A stretch of 64,000 bases of DNA from Saccharothrix carnea. GTDB taxonomy: Bacteria > Actinomycetota > Actinomycetes > Mycobacteriales > Pseudonocardiaceae. Location of the stretch: positions 620,001 to 684,000 of the forward strand of contig NZ_PYAX01000001.1 of assembly GCF_003014735.1 (NCBI RefSeq), written 5' to 3'. Below, piece by piece: positions 24,376-32,700 of this stretch. The stretch's first letter is position 1. The number at the start of each line of letters is the position of its first letter. The notes below the pieces were generated by a model. That model searched no databases, was not told the DNA's origin, and saw only the letters and a list, made by a program, of their open reading frames with translations. Both the position numbers and the translations under genes were made by a program.

Positions 24376-24726
24376 ATGTCCACCGCTCACGTCGTCGTCA
24401 CCGTCCTCGCGATCCTGGCCAACGCCGGTATCGCCGTCGCCGACCTGCTGAAGGCCGAGTTCGTCCTGGCGAACTCGGCCGAGGTCCGCGTGCCGCCGTC
24501 CTGGCTGCCCGTGCTGGCCTTGCTGAAGGGCGCGGGCGCGGTGGGGCTGCTGCTCGGCCTGCTCGGCGTGCCCGTCGTCGGGGTGGCGGCGGCGATCGGG
24601 CTGGTGGCGTTCTTCGTGGGCGCGGTCGTCGCCCACGTGCGGGCCGGGGTGTGGCACAACATCGCCTTCCCCGGCGCGTTCCTCGCCCTCGCCGCCGCTT
24701 CCCTGGTGCTCGGGCTCGCGCGCTAG
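24376..24726 (+). CDS. DoxX-like small membrane protein
   Basis: A 116-residue protein with four hydrophobic segments (about 5-23, 43-64, 68-88, 97-115), the DoxX-like four-helix arrangement. A short charged stretch, LKAEFVLANSAEVRVPPSW, follows the first helix as in that family. DoxX-like proteins are membrane proteins linked to redox or sulfur stress in some bacteria; the role here is unknown. ATG 24376 has GGAGG seven bases upstream. The stop overlaps the convergent enoyl-CoA hydratase by four bases (CTAG). Confidence 0.8.
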   Translation: MSTAHVVVTVLAILANAGIAVADLLKAEFVLANSAEVRVPPSWLPVLALLKGAGAVGLLLGLLGVPVVGVAAAIGLVAFFVGAVVAHVRAGVWHNIAFPGAFLALAAASLVLGLAR

Positions 24727-25496
24727 TCCGTCCAGACGGCCGGGCGCTTCTCCAGGAACGACGACATGCCCTCCTTGGCTGCCGGTGTCTGCGACGCCGC
24801 CGCCATCACCTCCAGCGCGATGGCGTAGGCGTCGGCCTCCGGCCGGTCGAGCTGGGCGTAGATCGTCTGCTTGCCCAACGCCTTGCCGGCCCGGCTGCCG
24901 CGGGTGGCCCGGCGCATCAGCTCGTCCACGGCGTCGTCCAGCCCGGCGAGCGGCACGACCCGGTTCACCAGGCCCCACTGCTCGGCGGTGCGCGCGTCCA
25001 CGGTGTCGCCGGTCAACGCCATCTCCATCAACCGCTTGCGGCCGATCGCCCGGGCCACCGGCACCGCCGGGGTGTGGCAGAACCAGCCGCCCTTGCCGCC
25101 GGGCAGGGCGAACCCGGCCTCCTCGGCGGCCACGGCCAGGTCGCACGACGCCACGAGCTGGCAGCCCGCCGCCGTGGCCAGGCCGTGCACGCGCGCGATC
25201 ACGACCTGCGGCACGGACTCGATCGTGCGCATCAGGTCCGTGCACAGCGTGAGCAGGTCGCGCACGCCGTCGAGGTCGCGGGCCGCCACGTCGGCGAAGT
25301 CGTGCCCGGCGGAGAACACCGGCCCCTCGCCCGCGAGCACCACGCCCACCGCGTCCGACGCGGCGACCTCGCGGAACGCGGTCAGCAGCTCCGCCAGGTG
25401 CTCGGCGGACAGCGAGTTGCGCCGGGCGGCGCGGTCCATGGTGATCCGCACGACGTCGTCCGTGCGCTCAACGCGGATGTGCTGGTATTCGGCCAT
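24723..25496 (-). CDS. Enoyl-CoA hydratase/isomerase family protein
   Basis: A 257-residue crotonase-fold protein. The acyl-CoA and oxyanion-hole regions are present: FSAGHDFADVAARD near residue 61 and VHGLATAAGCQLVASCDLAVAAE near residue 103. The residues after it (GFALPGGKGGWFCHTP) differ from classic hydratases, which carry two catalytic Glu. It may therefore be an isomerase or a divergent member (ECHDC3-like). It would act on an enoyl-CoA in beta-oxidation or C4 metabolism. ATG 25496. A GGTTACCG half-site sits just upstream of the start. Confidence 0.88.
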   Translation of the reverse strand: MAEYQHIRVERTDDVVRITMDRAARRNSLSAEHLAELLTAFREVAASDAVGVVLAGEGPVFSAGHDFADVAARDLDGVRDLLTLCTDLMRTIESVPQVVIARVHGLATAAGCQLVASCDLAVAAEEAGFALPGGKGGWFCHTPAVPVARAIGRKRLMEMALTGDTVDARTAEQWGLVNRVVPLAGLDDAVDELMRRATRGSRAGKALGKQTIYAQLDRPEADAYAIALEVMAAASQTPAAKEGMSSFLEKRPAVWTD

Positions 25497-25552
25497 GTTG
25501 CGACGGTAACCGGCCGTGCAACCGCTTGCCGGTCCGCCACCGTCCTCGGTGC

Positions 25553-26368
25553 ATGAGACTCCCGCTGTTAGTGGTGGCCCTCGGTGTGGTGGTCGCCGGC
25601 TGTGCCGCTGTCGACAGGACGACGCCACCCGACCTCGCGATCGGATCGGACCTCCCCGCCGCGGTCGCGCCCGTGCCCGCCGGGGTGGACTTCCCGGTGA
25701 CCGCCGTCCCGCGGCCGATCGTGCTGTTCCTGCCGAAGCTGCTGACCGTGGAGTGGATGGGCCTGGAGGAGGAGAAGCTGGCCGCCGGCTACCGGTTCAC
25801 CGGCGTGGAGCCGCCGACGCCCGGCCCGGCGTCGGTGGTGCTGCCCGACGGTCCGGCGACGTTGCCGCTGATCAGCGTGCGCGACGCGCTGGCCGGGATG
25901 CCCGGCGGAGCTCGCGACGGTGAGTTGGAGCTGGTGAGCGCCGAGCTGGGCACGGCGGAGTTCAACACCGACCGCGGCCGGCTGGAGCTGCCGGCGTGGC
26001 GGTTCCGGTCCGTGTACGGCAGCGTGTACGCGTGGCCCGCGGTCACGCCCGACGCGTTCTGGAAGCAGGGCGAGGTGATCGACGGCAGCCACCACGCCCG
26101 GACGTCGGACGGGGTGCGGCTGGAAGTGGAGTTGGGCGCGCCCCCCGAGCCCTGCGAGGGTGACCCGCCTGCCACCAAGGAACCCGTGGTGACCGAGACC
26201 GAGACGTCCGTGGTGATCGGCGTGCGGACGGTCGGCACCGTGGGCGAGTGCGCCCGCAGGGCGATGTACCGGTTCCAGTACTACCCCGTGACGCTGAGCA
26301 AGCCGTTGGGCGCGCGGTTGCTGGTGTTCGAGGAGGACAGCACCATCATCCCCGTGGCGCCGAACTGA
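25553..26368 (+). CDS. Hypothetical lipoprotein
   Basis: A 271-residue exported protein with a short signal sequence (MRLPLLVVALGVVV) and lipobox VAGC at residues about 15-18. The mature part starts with a Pro/Ala-rich linker and then has a beta-rich region without a family I recognise. Two cysteines late in the protein (PEPCEGDP, GECARRAMY) could form a disulfide. It is divergent from the enoyl-CoA hydratase gene and converges on ethylmalonyl-CoA mutase. Function unknown. Confidence 0.78.
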   Translation: MRLPLLVVALGVVVAGCAAVDRTTPPDLAIGSDLPAAVAPVPAGVDFPVTAVPRPIVLFLPKLLTVEWMGLEEEKLAAGYRFTGVEPPTPGPASVVLPDGPATLPLISVRDALAGMPGGARDGELELVSAELGTAEFNTDRGRLELPAWRFRSVYGSVYAWPAVTPDAFWKQGEVIDGSHHARTSDGVRLEVELGAPPEPCEGDPPATKEPVVTETETSVVIGVRTVGTVGECARRAMYRFQYYPVTLSKPLGARLLVFEEDSTIIPVAPN

Positions 26369-26409
26369 CCAGGTCGTCCGGTGTGCGCGGCCAGGAAGGT
26401 GCACGTGCG

Positions 26410-28401
26410 CTAGAGGCCGTTCGCTTCCCGCACCACGGTGACGATCTCGTCCATGATCTGCGTCAGCTCGTAGTCCTTCGGCGTGAACACCCGGGCCACA
26501 CCGCGTTCGCGCAGCTTGTCGGCGTCGTCAGGCGGGACGATCCCGCCTACGACGACCGGCACGTCACCCGCGCCCGCCGCGCGCAGGCCGTCGACCACCG
26601 CGGGCACGACCTCCAGGTGCGAGCCGGACAGGATCGACAGGCCCACCACGTGCACGTCCTCCTGCACGGCGGCGGCCACGATCTGCGCGGGCGTGAGCCG
26701 GATGCCCTGGTACACGACCTCGAAGCCGACGTCCCGCGCCCGCACGGCCACCTGCTCCGCGCCGTTCGAGTGCCCGTCCAGCCCCGGCTTGCCGACCAGG
26801 ATCCGCAGCCGCTCCCCCAACTCCTCACCGGTCGCCCGCACCCGCTCGCGCACGCGCCCGATCTCCGCACCGGCCTCACCGGACGCCGACGCCGCCGACA
26901 CCCCGGTCGGCGCGCGGTACTCGCCGAACGTCTCGCGCAACGCCTGCGACCACTCACCCGTCGTCACACCGGCCCGCGCACAGGCGATCGTCGCCTCCAC
27001 CAGGTTGGCATCGGTCTTCGCCGCCGCCCGCAGATCGTCCAGAGTGGACTTCACCAGCGCGTCGTCCCGCGAAGCCCGCCACGCCTTGATCGCCTCGACC
27101 GCCCGCTCCTCCACCACCGGGTCGATCTGCTCGATCGCGTTCGCGCCCTCGGCCTGCAACGGCGACGGCTCCGTGGTGGCGAACTTGTTCACGCCGACCA
27201 CGACGTCCTCACCGGACTCGACCCGCCGACGCCGTTCCGCCAACGACGACACCAGGGCCGACTTCATGTACCCGGACTCGACCGCCGCGACCGCGCCGCC
27301 CATCGCCTGCACCCGGTCGATCTCCGCCCGCGCGCCGTCGACGATCTCGTCCACCTTGGCCGCGACGACGTGCGAGCCGTCGAAGATGTCCTGGTACTCC
27401 AGCAGATCGGTCTCGTAGGCCAGCACCTGCTGCATCCGCAGCGCCCACTGCTGGTCCCACGGCCGGGGCAACCCGAGCGCCTCGTTCCACGCCGGCAGCT
27501 GGATCGCCCGCGCCCGCGCGTCCCGCGACAGCGTCACGGCCAGCATCTCCAGCACGATCCGCTGCACGTTGTTCTCCGGCTGCGCCTCGGTCAGCCCGAG
27601 CGAGTTCACCTGCACCCCGTACCGGAACCGCCTGTGCTTGGGGTCCGCGATGCCGTACCGGTCACGGGTGATCTCGTCCCACAGCCGGACGAACGCCCGC
27701 ATCTTGCACATCTCCTCGACGAACCGCACGCCGGCGTTGACGAAGAAGGACATGCGCGCGACGACCTCGCCCCGCCGTTCCTCGGGCACCTGGCCGGAGT
27801 CGAACACCGAGTCCAGCACGGCGATCGCGGTGGACATCGAGTACGCGATCTCCTGCACCGGCGTCGCGCCCGCCTCCTGCAGGTGGTACGAGCAGATGTT
27901 GATCGGGTTCCACCTCGGCACGTTCGACACGGTCCACGCGACCATGTCGGTGATCAGCCGCAGGCTGGGCCCGGGCGGGAACACGTACGTGCCGCGGGAC
28001 AGGTACTCCTTGATGATGTCGTTCTGCGTGGTCCCGGCGAGGGTGGCGCGGTCCGCGCCCTGCTCCTCGGCCACGCTCACGTACAGCGCGAGCAACCACA
28101 TGGCCGTCGCGTTGATGGTCATCGACGTGTTCGCCTCGGCCAGCGGGATCTGGTCGAACAGCTGCCGCATGTCGCCGAGGTGGCTGATCGGCACCCCGAC
28201 CTTGCCGACCTCGCCCCTGGCCAGCTCGTCGTCCGGGTCGTAGCCGGTCTGCGTGGGCAGGTCGAACGCCACGGACAGACCCGTCTGGCCCTTGGCCAGG
28301 TTGCGGCGGTACAGCGCGTTGGAGGCGGTGGCGCTGGAGTGACCGGCGTAGGTCCGCATCACCCAGGGGCGGTCGCGCTCTCGGTCTGCCGGGTACGGCA
28401 C
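26410..28401 (-). CDS. meaA: Ethylmalonyl-CoA mutase (MeaA-type, B12-dependent)
   Basis: A 663-residue adenosylcobalamin-dependent mutase of the MeaA type. It rearranges ethylmalonyl-CoA to methylsuccinyl-CoA in the ethylmalonyl-CoA pathway. Residues about 15-500 are the barrel domain, with RTYAGHSSATASNALYR, SVAFDLPTQTGYDPD and MTINATAMWLLALY. The C-terminal B12 domain carries LDGHSNGAEQ, the DxHxxG cobalt-ligand motif, and GLSILSGSHLEVVP. The single-chain form and its start set it apart from the two-subunit methylmalonyl-CoA mutase. Ccr and the epimerase in this window supply its substrate, and PduO its cofactor. A palindrome lies 66 bp upstream. Confidence 0.93.
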   Translation of the reverse strand: MPYPADRERDRPWVMRTYAGHSSATASNALYRRNLAKGQTGLSVAFDLPTQTGYDPDDELARGEVGKVGVPISHLGDMRQLFDQIPLAEANTSMTINATAMWLLALYVSVAEEQGADRATLAGTTQNDIIKEYLSRGTYVFPPGPSLRLITDMVAWTVSNVPRWNPINICSYHLQEAGATPVQEIAYSMSTAIAVLDSVFDSGQVPEERRGEVVARMSFFVNAGVRFVEEMCKMRAFVRLWDEITRDRYGIADPKHRRFRYGVQVNSLGLTEAQPENNVQRIVLEMLAVTLSRDARARAIQLPAWNEALGLPRPWDQQWALRMQQVLAYETDLLEYQDIFDGSHVVAAKVDEIVDGARAEIDRVQAMGGAVAAVESGYMKSALVSSLAERRRRVESGEDVVVGVNKFATTEPSPLQAEGANAIEQIDPVVEERAVEAIKAWRASRDDALVKSTLDDLRAAAKTDANLVEATIACARAGVTTGEWSQALRETFGEYRAPTGVSAASASGEAGAEIGRVRERVRATGEELGERLRILVGKPGLDGHSNGAEQVAVRARDVGFEVVYQGIRLTPAQIVAAAVQEDVHVVGLSILSGSHLEVVPAVVDGLRAAGAGDVPVVVGGIVPPDDADKLRERGVARVFTPKDYELTQIMDEIVTVVREANGL

Positions 28402-28466
28402 GGCAACCTCCTGTGCTCGGTGGCCGCTGGTCGCAGACGCGGCCCGCGCCCTTGCGTTGCCCGTAG

Positions 28467-28482
28467 CGTACTGACCAGTAAC
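28467..28482. promoter_or_regulatory. 16-bp operator candidate upstream of ethylmalonyl-CoA mutase
   Basis: CGTACTGACCAGTAAC: arms TACT and AGTA match at the spacing of the other copies; the two outer bases on one side differ. It lies 66 bp upstream of the mutase and 55 bp upstream of the divergent small protein. Confidence 0.4.
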
Positions 28483-28536
28483 CCACCCCGCGCGTGCCGT
28501 TGCTCACTGAATCGAAGCTGCGGCACGATAGGCGGC

Positions 28537-28830
28537 GTGACCGCGCTCACCACGTTCCTGCTGCTGGTCATCGTGTTCGGGCTGCTCGCCCTGGTGCTGT
28601 TCTGGGCGTTCGGCATCGACCGACGAGCCGTGCCCGACTACACCGGCGACGACTTCGGCCTGCTCACCGAAGTCAGCGCCGTGCCGACCCCCGAAGCCGC
28701 AGACGTGCTCGCCAAGCGCTTGCGGGCCGCACGGATCAAGGTGACCGTCATCCGGCGCGACGGGCTGCACCGGCTGATGGTGTTCCCGGCCGACGCGCCG
28801 GACGCCAAGCTCCTCCTGCGCGCCGACTGA
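28537..28830 (+). CDS. Small single-helix membrane protein
   Basis: A 97-residue protein. Residues about 4-26 form one membrane helix (LTTFLLLVIVFGLLALVLFWAF). The cytoplasmic part contains a segment with alternating hydrophobic residues (VLAKRLRAARIKVTVIRRDG, LMVFPADAP), resembling a small alpha/beta ferredoxin-like domain. No family function is known to me. GTG 28537 is the first codon in frame after a stop; no good ribosome site is visible. It is divergent from the mutase gene. Confidence 0.72.
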   Translation: MTALTTFLLLVIVFGLLALVLFWAFGIDRRAVPDYTGDDFGLLTEVSAVPTPEAADVLAKRLRAARIKVTVIRRDGLHRLMVFPADAPDAKLLLRAD

Positions 28831-28871
28831 CGAACACCGTCACCCGCCTTCCCCGAGAAGAAGGGGGGCCG

Positions 28872-30128
28872 TCAGGCGCTGACCCGCTCCACCGTCGCAC
28901 CGAGCTTGCGCAGGTTCTCCACGAACCCCGGGTAGCCGCGCTCGATGTGGAAGATCTCGTACACCTCGGTCGCCCCGTCCGCGCACAACCCGGCCAGCAC
29001 CAACCCGGCCCCGGCCCGGATGTCCGACGCCCACACCGGCGCGCTGGACAACCGGTCCACGCCCCGCACCACCGCGTGGTGCCCGTCGGTGCGCGCGTCC
29101 GCACCCAGCCGCACCATCTCCTCGATGAACCGGAACCGCGCCTCGAACAGGTTCTCGGTGATCATCGACGTGCCGTCCGACACGCTCGACAGCGCGATCG
29201 CGAACGGCTGGAGGTCGGTGGCGAAACCGGGGTAGGGCAGCGTCACGAAGTCCACCGACCGGGGCCGGTCGTTCTGCACCACGCGGAACCCGTCCTCCAG
29301 CACGCTCACCTCCGCGCCCGCCATCCGCAGCTTCTCCAGCACCAGGTCGAGGTGGTGCGGGTCGACGCCGCGCACGGTGATGTCACCGCGGGTCATGGCG
29401 GCGGCGAACGCCCACGTGGCGCCGACGATCCGGTCGCCGATCACCCGGTGCTCGGTCGGCTGGAGCGACTCCACGCCGTGCACGGTGAGCGTGGACGTGC
29501 CCGCGCCCTCGATCTTCGCGCCCATCTGCTGGAGCATCACGCAGATGTCCACGATCTCCGGCTCGCGGGCGGCGTTGTCGATGACCGTGGTGCCGTTGGC
29601 CAGCACCGCCGCCATCAGGATGTTCTCCGTCGCGCCCACGCTGGGGAAGTCGAGCCAGATCTGGGCGCCGTGCAGGCCCTCGGCCTCGGCGATCACGCAG
29701 CCGTGCTCGATCTCGCTGTGCGCGCCGAGCTTGCGCAGCCCGTTCTGGTGCATGTCCAGCGGCCGGTTGCCGATCGCGTCACCGCCGGGCAGCGCGACGA
29801 CGGCCCGCTTGCACCGGCCGACCAGCGGACCGAGCACGCAGACGGACGCGCGCAGCTTGCCCATCGCCTCGGAGTCGGCGCGGTGGTTCAGCTCCTTCGG
29901 CGTGGTGATCGTGACGACCGAGCCGTCCAGCACCACCTCGCAGCCCAGGCTGCGCAGGACGTCCGCCATCAGCGGCACGTCCAGGATCTCCGGGCAGTTG
30001 GTGATGGTGGTGGTGCCCTCGGCCAGCAGTGCCGCCGCCATCAGCTTGAGCACGCTGTTCTTCGCGCCTACGACGGCGACCTCGCCGACGAGCCGCCCAC
30101 CGCCCTGAACCCGGAAGTGCTCACTCAC
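28872..30128 (-). CDS. murA: UDP-N-acetylglucosamine 1-carboxyvinyltransferase MurA, Asp117 form
   Basis: A 418-residue enzyme for the first committed step of peptidoglycan synthesis: transfer of enolpyruvate from phosphoenolpyruvate to UDP-GlcNAc in the cytoplasm. [17 protein letters not shown] near residue 19 holds the conserved Lys-Asn pair. The loop residue that is Cys115 in E. coli is Asp117 here ([14 protein letters not shown]), the same change as in Mycobacterium tuberculosis, where it gives intrinsic fosfomycin resistance. GTG 30128 has AAGGAG nine bases upstream. The cobalamin adenosyltransferase gene is divergent, as in mycobacteria. Confidence 0.97.
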   Translation of the reverse strand: MSEHFRVQGGGRLVGEVAVVGAKNSVLKLMAAALLAEGTTTITNCPEILDVPLMADVLRSLGCEVVLDGSVVTITTPKELNHRADSEAMGKLRASVCVLGPLVGRCKRAVVALPGGDAIGNRPLDMHQNGLRKLGAHSEIEHGCVIAEAEGLHGAQIWLDFPSVGATENILMAAVLANGTTVIDNAAREPEIVDICVMLQQMGAKIEGAGTSTLTVHGVESLQPTEHRVIGDRIVGATWAFAAAMTRGDITVRGVDPHHLDLVLEKLRMAGAEVSVLEDGFRVVQNDRPRSVDFVTLPYPGFATDLQPFAIALSSVSDGTSMITENLFEARFRFIEEMVRLGADARTDGHHAVVRGVDRLSSAPVWASDIRAGAGLVLAGLCADGATEVYEIFHIERGYPGFVENLRKLGATVERVSA

Positions 30129-30222
30129 GTAAGGAACTCCTTGCTCGTTGTGCGGCAATCCTACGTACGGTCTGAATCGAGCCCGTCCGTGGTGTGCCAC
30201 CGCGGTGTCTACAGTGCTGGGC

Positions 30223-30795
30223 ATGGCCGTGCACCTGACGAAGATCTACACCCGCGTCGGCGACGACGGGACCACCGGCCTCGGCGACTTCTCCCGGGTG
30301 CCCAAGACCTCGCCCCGCATCACGGCGTACGCCGACGTGGACGAGACCAACGCCGCCCTGGGCGTCGCCCTGGCGCTCGGCGCGCTGGAGACCGACGTCG
30401 CCGACGTGGTCCGGCAGGTCCAGAACGACCTGTTCGACGTCGGCGCGGACCTGTGCGCGCCCGTCGTCCCCGACCCCAAGTACCCGCCGCTGCGGGTCAC
30501 CCAGGCCTACGTAGACCGGCTGGAGTCGTGGTGCGATGCGTTCAACTCCCGGTTGGGCAAGTTGGAGTCGTTCATCCTCAACGGTGGCACACCGGGCGCG
30601 GCGCTGCTGCACCAGGCCCGGACCATCGCCCGGCGGGCCGAGCGGTCGGCGTGGGCGTTGATCGAGGTCGAGGCGGAGCGGACGAACGCGCTGACCGCGA
30701 AGTACCTGAACCGGCTGTCCGACCTGCTGTTCATCCTGGCCAGGGTCGCGAACCCGGACGGCGACGTGCTCTGGCAGCCGGGGGCGAACGCCTGA
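30223..30795 (+). CDS. pduO: ATP:cob(I)alamin adenosyltransferase (PduO type)
   Basis: A 190-residue PduO-family enzyme. It makes adenosylcobalamin from cob(I)alamin and ATP. The N-terminal ATP site is [16 protein letters not shown], with the typical TRxGDxGxT core. The C-terminal half has [22 protein letters not shown] and [15 protein letters not shown], which form the cobalamin face of the trimer. Its product is the cofactor of the ethylmalonyl-CoA mutase at 26410. ATG 30223, divergent from murA, as is usual in actinobacteria. Confidence 0.95.
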   Translation: MAVHLTKIYTRVGDDGTTGLGDFSRVPKTSPRITAYADVDETNAALGVALALGALETDVADVVRQVQNDLFDVGADLCAPVVPDPKYPPLRVTQAYVDRLESWCDAFNSRLGKLESFILNGGTPGAALLHQARTIARRAERSAWALIEVEAERTNALTAKYLNRLSDLLFILARVANPDGDVLWQPGANA

Positions 30796-30812
30796 CCTCC
30801 ACAGCGGGTGGT

Positions 30813-30852
30813 GCTTCCTGTTTTTGAAGCTTAGACTTCACTAACAGGAAGC
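30813..30852. promoter_or_regulatory. Nested inverted repeat upstream of the hydrolase-HxlR pair
   Basis: Outer arms GCTTCCTGTT and AACAGGAAGC (10 bp, perfect) enclose inner arms TGAAG and CTTCA. It ends 18 bp before the start of the hydrolase gene at 30871. It is a likely operator, perhaps for the HxlR protein encoded second in the operon. Confidence 0.55.
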
Positions 30853-30870
30853 GCACTCGGGAGGTCCGCC

Positions 30871-31554
30871 ATGACCACGTACGTCCTCGTCCACGGCGCG
30901 TGGCACGGCGGTTGGGCCTGGGAGCGGGTCGCACCGCTGCTCACGGCCACCGGCGCGCACGTGCTCACCCCCGACCTCACCCACGACCGCGACACCGGCC
31001 TGGCCGACCACGTCGACGAACTGGTGGCCGCACTCGACGCCGTCACCGACCCCGACCTGGTGCTGGTCGGCCACAGCGCCGCGGGCCTGGTGGTCCGGCA
31101 GGCGGCCGACCGGCGACCGGACCGGGTGGCCCACCTCGTGCTGATCGACGGCTGGGCGGGCCCGGACGGCGTGAGCCTGACCGACCTGGCACCGGACTGG
31201 TTCACCACCCGGGTCACCGCCGGCGCGGACGCGGACGGCCTGGTCGCACCACCCGCGCCGGCGGCGTTCGGCGTCACCGACCCGGACGACGCCGACTGGC
31301 TCGGCCACCTGCTGCGCACCCACCCGCTGCGCACGTTCACCGAACCGACCCGGCTGACCGGCGCCGTCGACCGCATCCCCGGCACCGCCGTGCACTGCGT
31401 GCCGGAGACGTTCCCGTTCGCCCGGTTCGCCGCCGACCTCGGCTATCGGACCGTGCCGGTGGACGGGCCGCACGACGTGGTGCTGACCGATCCCCGCCGC
31501 ATCGCCGACGTGCTGCTGGCCGTCGGGCGCGGGGAGGCGCCGACCCTAGGATGA
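30871..31554 (+). CDS. Alpha/beta hydrolase (salicylate esterase-like)
   Basis: A 227-residue hydrolase. The start TYVLVHGAWHGGWAWERVAPLL is characteristic of the plant salicylate-binding/methyl-esterase-like group that also occurs in actinobacteria. The nucleophile is in LVGHSAAGLVV (Ser), and a His in VDGPHDVVLTDP completes the triad. Esters of small aromatic or aliphatic acids are likely substrates, but the actual one is unknown. The HxlR gene follows after four bases, so the two form an operon with a palindrome in front. Confidence 0.87.
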   Translation: MTTYVLVHGAWHGGWAWERVAPLLTATGAHVLTPDLTHDRDTGLADHVDELVAALDAVTDPDLVLVGHSAAGLVVRQAADRRPDRVAHLVLIDGWAGPDGVSLTDLAPDWFTTRVTAGADADGLVAPPAPAAFGVTDPDDADWLGHLLRTHPLRTFTEPTRLTGAVDRIPGTAVHCVPETFPFARFAADLGYRTVPVDGPHDVVLTDPRRIADVLLAVGRGEAPTLG

Positions 31555-31558
31555 TCCG

Positions 31559-32269
31559 GTGGACCAGCGGACGTACAACCAGTACTGCGCCACCGCGCGG
31601 ACGCTCGACCTCGTCGGCGAGCGCTGGACCCTCCTGCTGGTCCGCGAACTGCTGACCGGGCCGAAGCGGTTCGGCGACCTGCAGAAGAGCCTGCGCGGCC
31701 TGGGCACCGGCCTGCTCGCGGCCCGGCTCAAGCACCTCGAACAAGAGGGCCTCGCGCACAAGGTGACCCTCCCGCCGCCCGCCCGCACCCCGGCCTACGC
31801 CCTCACCGAGGCGGGCCGGGAACTCGGGCCCGCGGTCCTCGCCCTGGCCCGGTGGGGCGCCAAGTGGGCCATGGACGGAAGGCGGGAGGGCGAGGCGTTC
31901 CACCCGGGCTGGACGGTGCTGGCGATGGAGGCGTTCTTCGACCCGGACGCCGCGGCGGGCGTGCGGGCGACCTACGAGTTCCGGGTCGGCGACGAGGTGT
32001 TCCACGTGCGGGTGGACGACGGCTCGGTCGACGCGGGCCACGGCCCCGACCCGCGCCCGGACGCGGTGGTCGAGACGAGCGAGGACGTCTTCGCCGACCT
32101 GGCGGGCGGCCGGTCGAGCCTGGCGGACAAGATCGCGTCCGGTGAGGCCGCGGCCTCGGGCGACCGGGACGCCCTGCGCCTGCTCGGCACGCTGTTCCGC
32201 CGGCCGCAGCCGACCCGGCGGGTGCCCGGTCAGGAACCTGACCGGAGGGCGCCCGGTCAGGACGCGTAG
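31559..32269 (+). CDS. HxlR-family regulator with SCP2-like C-terminus
   Basis: A 236-residue regulator. Residues about 8-100 are an HxlR winged helix (NQYCATARTLDLVGERWTLLLVRELLTGPKRFGDLQ). The extra 120 residues look like an SCP2/sterol-carrier-like domain (VLAMEAFFDPDAAAGVRATYEFRVGDEVFHVRV), a combination seen in actinobacteria and probably a ligand sensor. GTG 31559, four bases after the hydrolase gene. It probably controls its own operon through the nested repeat at 30813. Its end overlaps the convergent second HxlR gene by 13 bases. Confidence 0.88.
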   Translation: MDQRTYNQYCATARTLDLVGERWTLLLVRELLTGPKRFGDLQKSLRGLGTGLLAARLKHLEQEGLAHKVTLPPPARTPAYALTEAGRELGPAVLALARWGAKWAMDGRREGEAFHPGWTVLAMEAFFDPDAAAGVRATYEFRVGDEVFHVRVDDGSVDAGHGPDPRPDAVVETSEDVFADLAGGRSSLADKIASGEAAASGDRDALRLLGTLFRRPQPTRRVPGQEPDRRAPGQDA

Positions 32270-32610
32270 ACCACCTTCTCCGCGCCGATGCGCCGCATCC
32301 GCTCGGCGCCCCACTCACCCAGCGCGGCGAGCGCCTCGTTCAGCGACACCCCGTGCTCGGTCAGCGTGTACTCCACCCGCGGCGGCACCTCGGGGAACAC
32401 CTCGCGGCGCACCAGGCCGTCCTCCTCCAGCTCGCGCAACTGCTGGACGAGCATCTTCTCGCTCACGCCCGGCAGGCCGCGCCGCAGCTGGGCGAACCGC
32501 CGCACGCCGTGCTCGGCCAGCTCCCACAGGATCAGCGACTTCCACTTGCCCGACACCACGTCCATCGCGGCGTCCATGCCGCAGAAGTAGGGACCACGCC
32601 GAGCCGCCAT
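32257..32610 (-). CDS. HxlR-family transcriptional regulator
   Basis: A 117-residue single-domain HxlR protein, the usual size. It has the winged-helix core VVSGKWKSLILWELAEHGVRRFAQLRRGLPGVSEKMLVQQLREL and the wing VEYTLTEHG. A Cys near the N-terminus (YFCGMDAAMDV) sits where redox- or aldehyde-sensing HxlR proteins carry their reactive Cys. ATG 32610 follows GGGAGGG closely. It is divergent from an imine-reductase-like gene, and the shared region has GTACT-type repeats, so it probably regulates that gene. Confidence 0.9.
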   Translation of the reverse strand: MAARRGPYFCGMDAAMDVVSGKWKSLILWELAEHGVRRFAQLRRGLPGVSEKMLVQQLRELEEDGLVRREVFPEVPPRVEYTLTEHGVSLNEALAALGEWGAERMRRIGAEKVVYAS

Positions 32611-32660
32611 CGACCCTCCCGGGGTGCTTACCAAAAGGTGGGTACTGCACTAAAAAGTCC

Positions 32661-32678
32661 GTACTGGTACGACAGTAC
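32661..32678. promoter_or_regulatory. Palindrome in the HxlR/oxidoreductase divergent region
   Basis: GTACTGGTACGACAGTAC: perfect six-base arms GTACTG and CAGTAC around a six-base centre. A further GTACTG occurs at 32642. It lies 23 bp upstream of the oxidoreductase start and is a likely operator of the adjacent HxlR protein. Confidence 0.5.
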
Positions 32679-32700
32679 CGGTTCGGGTGACGATCAAGTC

